DNA of 64,000 bases. Origin: Carnobacterium sp. 17-4. GTDB lineage: Bacteria; Bacillota; Bacilli; Lactobacillales; Carnobacteriaceae. Location of the stretch: assembly GCF_000195575.1 (NCBI RefSeq), contig NC_015391.1, positions 984,501 to 1,048,500 on the forward strand, given 5' to 3'. Below are positions 60,254-64,000 of this stretch, piece after piece. The translations under genes and the position numbers were made by a program. The notes below the pieces were generated by a model. It did no database searches. It was not told where the DNA came from and saw only the letters and a list, made by a program, of their open reading frames with translations. Each line of letters begins with the position of its first letter. Within the stretch, counting starts at the first letter, position 1.

Positions 60254-60290
60254 CCATCTACTTCTTTTTCCTATAAAATGAAATAGATGG
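60254..60290. promoter_or_regulatory. Inverted repeat around the -10 of the CvfB-like gene
   Basis: CCATCTACTTCTTTTT (60254-60269) and AAAATGAAATAGATGG (60275-60290) are complements at 14 of 16 positions around a 5-nt centre. A -10-like TATAAA (60272-60277) sits inside. It may be an operator or an RNA hairpin. Confidence 0.5.
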
Positions 60291-60342
60291 ATCAATAGAA
60301 CAAAAATGCAAAGATTATTTTGAAACTTATGGAGGAAAAAAT

Positions 60343-61251
60343 ATGAATCAATCATTAGGAAAAGTTATTACAGGACTTGTTACAGATGTAAACGAGGACG
60401 CGTTTTTTGTACAAAAAGATGGAGTAACCTATAAATTAGACAAAGCAGAAGGAATGGAATATAAGCTTGGAGATACCGTAGAAGGCTTTGCTTATATTTC
60501 AATGGATAAAGACTTTATGTTGACTCAAGATATACCTAAAGCTCAAGTTGGACATTACGCATGGGGAACGGTTATAGACACACGTAAAGATTTAGGTGTA
60601 TTTGTAGATGTAGGTTTACCAGATAAAGAATTAGTTGTTTCACTTGACGAGTTGCCTACCATTAAACAACTGTGGCCTAAAAAAGGCGACCGTTTGCTGA
60701 TAACAATAAGAGTAGATGACAAAGACCGTATGTGGGGAGAACTAGCAAGTGATGAAGTATATCAATCACTAGCAAAAAAAGGAACAGAAGAACTAATCAA
60801 TCAAAATATTAAAGGAACAGCTTATCGTTTGAAAATGATTGGAACATTTATTTTGACAGAAGATAATCAAATTGGATTTATCCATCCTTCAGAACGTAAA
60901 GACGAACCTCGTTTAGGAGAAGTTGTATCTGGGCGTGTCATTGGGGTTAGACCAGATGGCGTTATAAACGTATCCTTAATGCCGCGTGCCTATGAAGCTA
61001 TCGGAGACGATGCTGCAATGTTGATGGCCATATTAGAAAGAACAAAAACAGGCAGCTTCCCTTATACCGATAAAAGTTCACCAGAAGATATTTCTGATCG
61101 ATTTGGAATCAGTAAAGGTCAGTTTAAGCGTGCTATTGGCAATTTAATGAAACAACGTTTGATTGTACAAGAAGATGGCGAAACAAAACTTGTTGCACCT
61201 GTAACTAAAGTAGAAGATGAAGAAGATCAAATAGAATTAGATAATGAATAA
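60343..61251 (+). CDS. CvfB-like S1-domain RNA-binding protein
   Basis: A 302-residue protein of the CvfB/YitL family, with three S1-type beta barrels and a C-terminal winged helix (DISDRFGISKGQFKRAIGNLMK). Staphylococcus CvfB binds RNA and affects virulence gene expression; pneumococcal relatives are also known. The barrels are seen as VGHYAWGTVIDTRKDLGVFV and GEVVSGRVIGVRPDGVINVS. The SD is TGGAGG. A terminator follows. Confidence 0.9.
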   Translation: MNQSLGKVITGLVTDVNEDAFFVQKDGVTYKLDKAEGMEYKLGDTVEGFAYISMDKDFMLTQDIPKAQVGHYAWGTVIDTRKDLGVFVDVGLPDKELVVSLDELPTIKQLWPKKGDRLLITIRVDDKDRMWGELASDEVYQSLAKKGTEELINQNIKGTAYRLKMIGTFILTEDNQIGFIHPSERKDEPRLGEVVSGRVIGVRPDGVINVSLMPRAYEAIGDDAAMLMAILERTKTGSFPYTDKSSPEDISDRFGISKGQFKRAIGNLMKQRLIVQEDGETKLVAPVTKVEDEEDQIELDNE

Positions 61252-61254
61252 TCT

Positions 61255-61293
61255 AAAGAAGGCAGTTCACAAAGTGTTCTTGCCTTCTTTTTG
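61255..61293 (+). terminator. Terminator behind the CvfB-like gene
   Basis: AAAGAAGGCA pairs with TGCCTTCTTT, with further weak pairs above, and T's follow. Confidence 0.85.
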
Positions 61294-61338
61294 CATTTCA
61301 CTCAATGTAGTATTTTTAATGTGATAGAGGTGAAGAAA

Positions 61339-62229
61339 TTGAATGAAGATGTAGAAGAATATATACGCTTTCTTACAATCGAACGAGGTCTTTCAAAAAA
61401 TACAATTGAAAGCTATAAAAGAGATATCCGGCAATACTTAGTTTTTATTGAGCAAATCAAGGTAACCAAATGGGACCAGATTGATCGGTACACTGTGTTG
61501 TCATTTTTGCAGGATTTAAAGGAGAAAGAAAAATCAGCAGGTACTATCATTCGAATGATTTCTTGCCTAAGACAATTTCATCAGTTTTTAAAACAGGAAC
61601 AAATATCTCAAAGTGATCCGATGCTACATATCGACACACCAAAGAAAGCACAAAAATTACCAAAAGTATTGTCGATCAAAGAAGTAGATCGCTTAATAGA
61701 AACTCCGAATACAGGAGAGACGCTAGGATTAAGAGATCGGGCAATGCTTGAAGTAATGTATGCAACCGGTTTGCGCGTTTCTGAATTAACAGAATTGAAA
61801 TTAGATGATCTGCATTTATCACTTGGATTAATTCAAACAATTGGTAAGGGAGATAAAGAGCGAATCATTCCTTTAGGTGATCTAGCAATCACATGGATTG
61901 AAAAATATTTACGATACAGCCGGACAAAATTAGAAAAAGATGGTCAGCGCTCACCGCACTTATTCCTAAATCATCATGGACGTAAATTGACCAGACAAGG
62001 TGTATGGAAAAACTTGAAAATAATCGTAAAAAAAGCTGGAATAGAAAAAGAAGTGACACCTCATACGTTGCGTCATTCGTTTGCGACACATTTATTAGAA
62101 AATGGAGCTGATTTAAGAGTGGTGCAAGAGTTGTTAGGTCATTCAGATATCTCCACAACTCAAATATATACTCATATTACTAAAAAAAGGATGTCAAGCG
62201 TTTACAAAACCTATCATCCCAGAGCTTGA
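61339..62229 (+). CDS. xerD: Site-specific tyrosine recombinase XerD
   Basis: A 296-residue recombinase that resolves chromosome dimers at dif. All catalytic residues are present: Arg146 (GLRVSEL), Lys170 (GKGDKER), His242 and Arg245 (HTLRHSF), His268 (LLGHSD) and nucleophile Tyr277 (QIYTHI). The N-terminal SAM-like domain covers about 1-90. The start is TTG 61339 after AGAGGTGA; this gives the normal XerD length. Upstream in-frame codons would extend into the terminator. It is chromosomal, not a phage integrase: length and context are those of XerD. Confidence 0.94.
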   Translation: MNEDVEEYIRFLTIERGLSKNTIESYKRDIRQYLVFIEQIKVTKWDQIDRYTVLSFLQDLKEKEKSAGTIIRMISCLRQFHQFLKQEQISQSDPMLHIDTPKKAQKLPKVLSIKEVDRLIETPNTGETLGLRDRAMLEVMYATGLRVSELTELKLDDLHLSLGLIQTIGKGDKERIIPLGDLAITWIEKYLRYSRTKLEKDGQRSPHLFLNHHGRKLTRQGVWKNLKIIVKKAGIEKEVTPHTLRHSFATHLLENGADLRVVQELLGHSDISTTQIYTHITKKRMSSVYKTYHPRA

Positions 62230-62321
62230 AAAATAAAGTATTCAGAATTTTGCTCGCTTTATTGTGTACTTTTTACTATAATGAGAATGTAGAAACCTAT
62301 TATTAGGAGGATGAAGATCGA

Positions 62322-63491
62322 ATGTCATACAAAAGAGTGCATTTAATCGTTATGGATTCAGTTGGTATTGGTGAAGCACCTGATGCTGATAAATTTAATG
62401 ATTTAGGAAGCGATACTTTAGGTCACATTGCGCAAGAAGCTGGCCTGACAATACCTCATCTAGAACAATTAGGACTTGGAAACATTAAACAGTTGAAAGG
62501 TGTTCGCAGTGTTGCAGATAGTTTAGGGTATTATACTAAATTAGAAGAAGTGTCAGTAGGTAAAGATACTATGACTGGACATTGGGAAATTATGGGGCTG
62601 AATATTCAAACTCCATTTCGTGTTTTTCCGGAAGGTTTTCCAGATGATTTATTAAAAAAAATTGAAGATTTTTCAGGTCGTAAAATTGTTGGGAACAAGC
62701 CAGCAAGTGGGACAGCTATCCTTGATGAATATGGACAGCACCAATTAGAAACAGGAGATTTGATTATCTATACTTCAGCAGACCCTGTGCTACAAATTGC
62801 AGCTCATGAAGAGGTTATTCCCTTAGAAGAGTTATACCGTATATGTCAATTTGTAAGAGATATTACAAAAGAGGATCCTTACATGATTGGTAGAATTATT
62901 GCTCGCCCATACATTGGGGAACCGGGTAATTTCTCAAGAACAAGCGGACGTCATGACTATGCGTTAGATCCTTTTGGCAAAACCGTCTTAAATCATTTAA
63001 GCGAAGCTGGAAAAGAAGTAATCGCAATTGGTAAAATCAATGACATTTATAATGGAAAAGGTATTACGGATTCTGTACGTACGGAAGACAATATGGATGG
63101 TGTAGACAAATTATTGACCGTTATGGACAAAGATTTTGAAGGCCTTAGCTTCTTAAATCTTGTTGATTTTGATGCCAAGTTTGGGCATCGTCGCGATGTT
63201 GCAGGCTATGGTCAAGCGATAGATGAATTTGATGATCGAATTGATGAAATTGTTGGAAAATTAAAAGAAGACGATTTATTGTTGATTACAGCTGACCACG
63301 GAAATGATCCGACAGCTCCTGGAACAGACCATACAAGAGAATATGTTCCTTTACTAGCGTATTCCCCATCTATGAAAGGGCATGGCGAAATTCCTCAAGG
63401 ACACTTTGCTGATATTGGAGCAACTATTGCAGAGAACTTCCATGTTCAAGATACTGGTTTTGGGAAAAGTTTCTTAAAGGAATTAAAATAA
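62322..63491 (+). CDS. deoB: Phosphopentomutase
   Basis: A 389-residue enzyme that interconverts ribose 1- and 5-phosphate, and the deoxy forms. It has the alkaline-phosphatase-type metal site ([29 protein letters not shown]) and the phosphorylated Thr85 in KDTMTGHWE. The SD is TAGGAGG. A perfect -10 TATAAT lies at 62277-62282, with a poor -35. The next gene, a nucleoside phosphorylase, makes its substrate. Confidence 0.97.
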   Translation: MSYKRVHLIVMDSVGIGEAPDADKFNDLGSDTLGHIAQEAGLTIPHLEQLGLGNIKQLKGVRSVADSLGYYTKLEEVSVGKDTMTGHWEIMGLNIQTPFRVFPEGFPDDLLKKIEDFSGRKIVGNKPASGTAILDEYGQHQLETGDLIIYTSADPVLQIAAHEEVIPLEELYRICQFVRDITKEDPYMIGRIIARPYIGEPGNFSRTSGRHDYALDPFGKTVLNHLSEAGKEVIAIGKINDIYNGKGITDSVRTEDNMDGVDKLLTVMDKDFEGLSFLNLVDFDAKFGHRRDVAGYGQAIDEFDDRIDEIVGKLKEDDLLLITADHGNDPTAPGTDHTREYVPLLAYSPSMKGHGEIPQGHFADIGATIAENFHVQDTGFGKSFLKELK

Positions 63492-63515
63492 AAAAAGAAT
63501 TATTGGAGGACGGTT

Positions 63516-64000
63516 ATGACTACCGCAATTTTAAATAAAATAAATGAAGCAAAAAATTACATCCTAGAAAAAGGCGTTCAAAATATCGAAATTGGCTTAA
63601 TTTTAGGATCAGGATTAGGTGAGTTGGGCGACGAAGTTGAAAATGCAATTGCAATTTCTTACAGTGAAATTCCTCATTTTCCTGTTTCAACTGTAGAAGG
63701 TCATGCTGGACAATTAGTATATGGAACTCTTGGTGGTAAAAAAGTACTAGCTATGCAAGGTCGTTTTCATTTTTATGAAGGCTACTCTTTAGAAGAAGTA
63801 ACTTTTCCAATCCGTGTAATGAAAGCCTTAGGTATTCATTCACTAATCGTTACAAATGCTGCTGGTGGAGTCAACGCTGACTTCACACCGGGGGAATTGA
63901 TGATGATTACAGATCAAATTAACTATACAGGTGTAAATCCTTTGATTGGACCAAATGATGCCTCTATGGGGCCACGCTTTACGGATATGAGCCATGCTTA
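63516..64000 (+). CDS. punA: Purine nucleoside phosphorylase, PunA type, partial
   Basis: The first 161 codons, cut by the window end. The protein starts MTTAILNKINEAKNYILEKG, and has LILGSGLGELGDEV, STVEGHAGQLVYG, GRFHFYEGYS and VTNAAGGVN, which mark the trimeric guanosine/inosine phosphorylase family. It splits purine nucleosides with phosphate and gives ribose 1-phosphate to DeoB. The SD is TGGAGGA before ATG 63516. It is 24 nt behind deoB, in one salvage operon. Confidence 0.93.
   Translation, partial: MTTAILNKINEAKNYILEKGVQNIEIGLILGSGLGELGDEVENAIAISYSEIPHFPVSTVEGHAGQLVYGTLGGKKVLAMQGRFHFYEGYSLEEVTFPIRVMKALGIHSLIVTNAAGGVNADFTPGELMMITDQINYTGVNPLIGPNDASMGPRFTDMSHA

Noticed and set aside
61339-62229. 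Phage or integron integrase
   Set aside because: Length, full XerD residues and a housekeeping neighbourhood with no attachment site or phage genes support XerD.

Overview
This window is AT-rich, densely packed chromosomal DNA from a low-GC Gram-positive of the order Lactobacillales. Strong AGGAGG-type ribosome binding sites, many TTG and GTG starts, the Firmicutes order of the translation, secretion and division genes, and an Enterococcus hirae-type ntp V-ATPase operon all point that way. A Carnobacteriaceae member such as Carnobacterium is my best guess, from gene content only. I see no phage, insertion sequence, CRISPR array, rRNA or tRNA. Almost every gene is core housekeeping.

Layout. 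1-2645: the end of an opuC-type osmolyte ABC transporter (opuCA tail, opuCB, opuCC, opuCD) and its terminator. 2683-3070: a small reverse-strand YolD-like gene behind two SOS-box-like LexA sites. 3165-4034: a DegV/FakB lipid-binding protein. 4195-12926: a nine-gene V-type ATPase operon (F-I-K-E-C-G-A-B-D) with an intact Na+ site in its c subunit. 13096-14276: a PC4-like protein, gmk and rpoZ. 14410-20903: coaBC-priA-def-fmt-rsmB. 20904-21230: a non-coding stretch with two large hairpins. 21231-26381: the PP2C phosphatase and PASTA kinase pair, rsgA, rpe and thiN. 26390-31156: rpmB (reverse), an Asp23-family gene, fakA and recG. 31238-37140: plsX, acpP, rnc and smc. 37180-41169: a HAD phosphatase, ftsY and a PTS permease with a duplicated IIB domain. 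41352-45737: ylxM-ffh, rpsP-khpA, rimM-trmD and rplS. 45836-50597: an unassigned gene, an OsmC-family protein, YajQ (reverse), a YitT-family protein, a Cof-type HAD (reverse), an alpha/beta hydrolase and a DUF59 protein. 50680-53588: clpB behind a CtsR-like box, and a DUF2929 gene (reverse). 53783-60182: dnaE, then pfkA-pyk. 60254-64000: a CvfB-like S1 protein, xerD, deoB and the first part of a purine nucleoside phosphorylase gene.

Functional links. DegV (FakB type), FakA, PlsX and ACP together form the fatty acid activation route to phospholipid. Ffh, YlxM and FtsY form the SRP route. Def and Fmt process the initiator formyl-Met. The PP2C phosphatase and PASTA kinase are a reversible Ser/Thr phosphorylation pair. 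PfkA and Pyk are two glycolytic control enzymes, and the PTS permease feeds glycolysis. DeoB and PNP salvage nucleosides.

I did not find a clear undescribed multi-gene system. The observations most worth checking are the tandem IIB duplication in the PTS permease, the structured non-coding region between rsmB and the phosphatase gene, the paired LexA-like boxes ahead of the YolD-like gene, the hairpin around a -10 motif before the CvfB-like gene, and the odd leader of recG.
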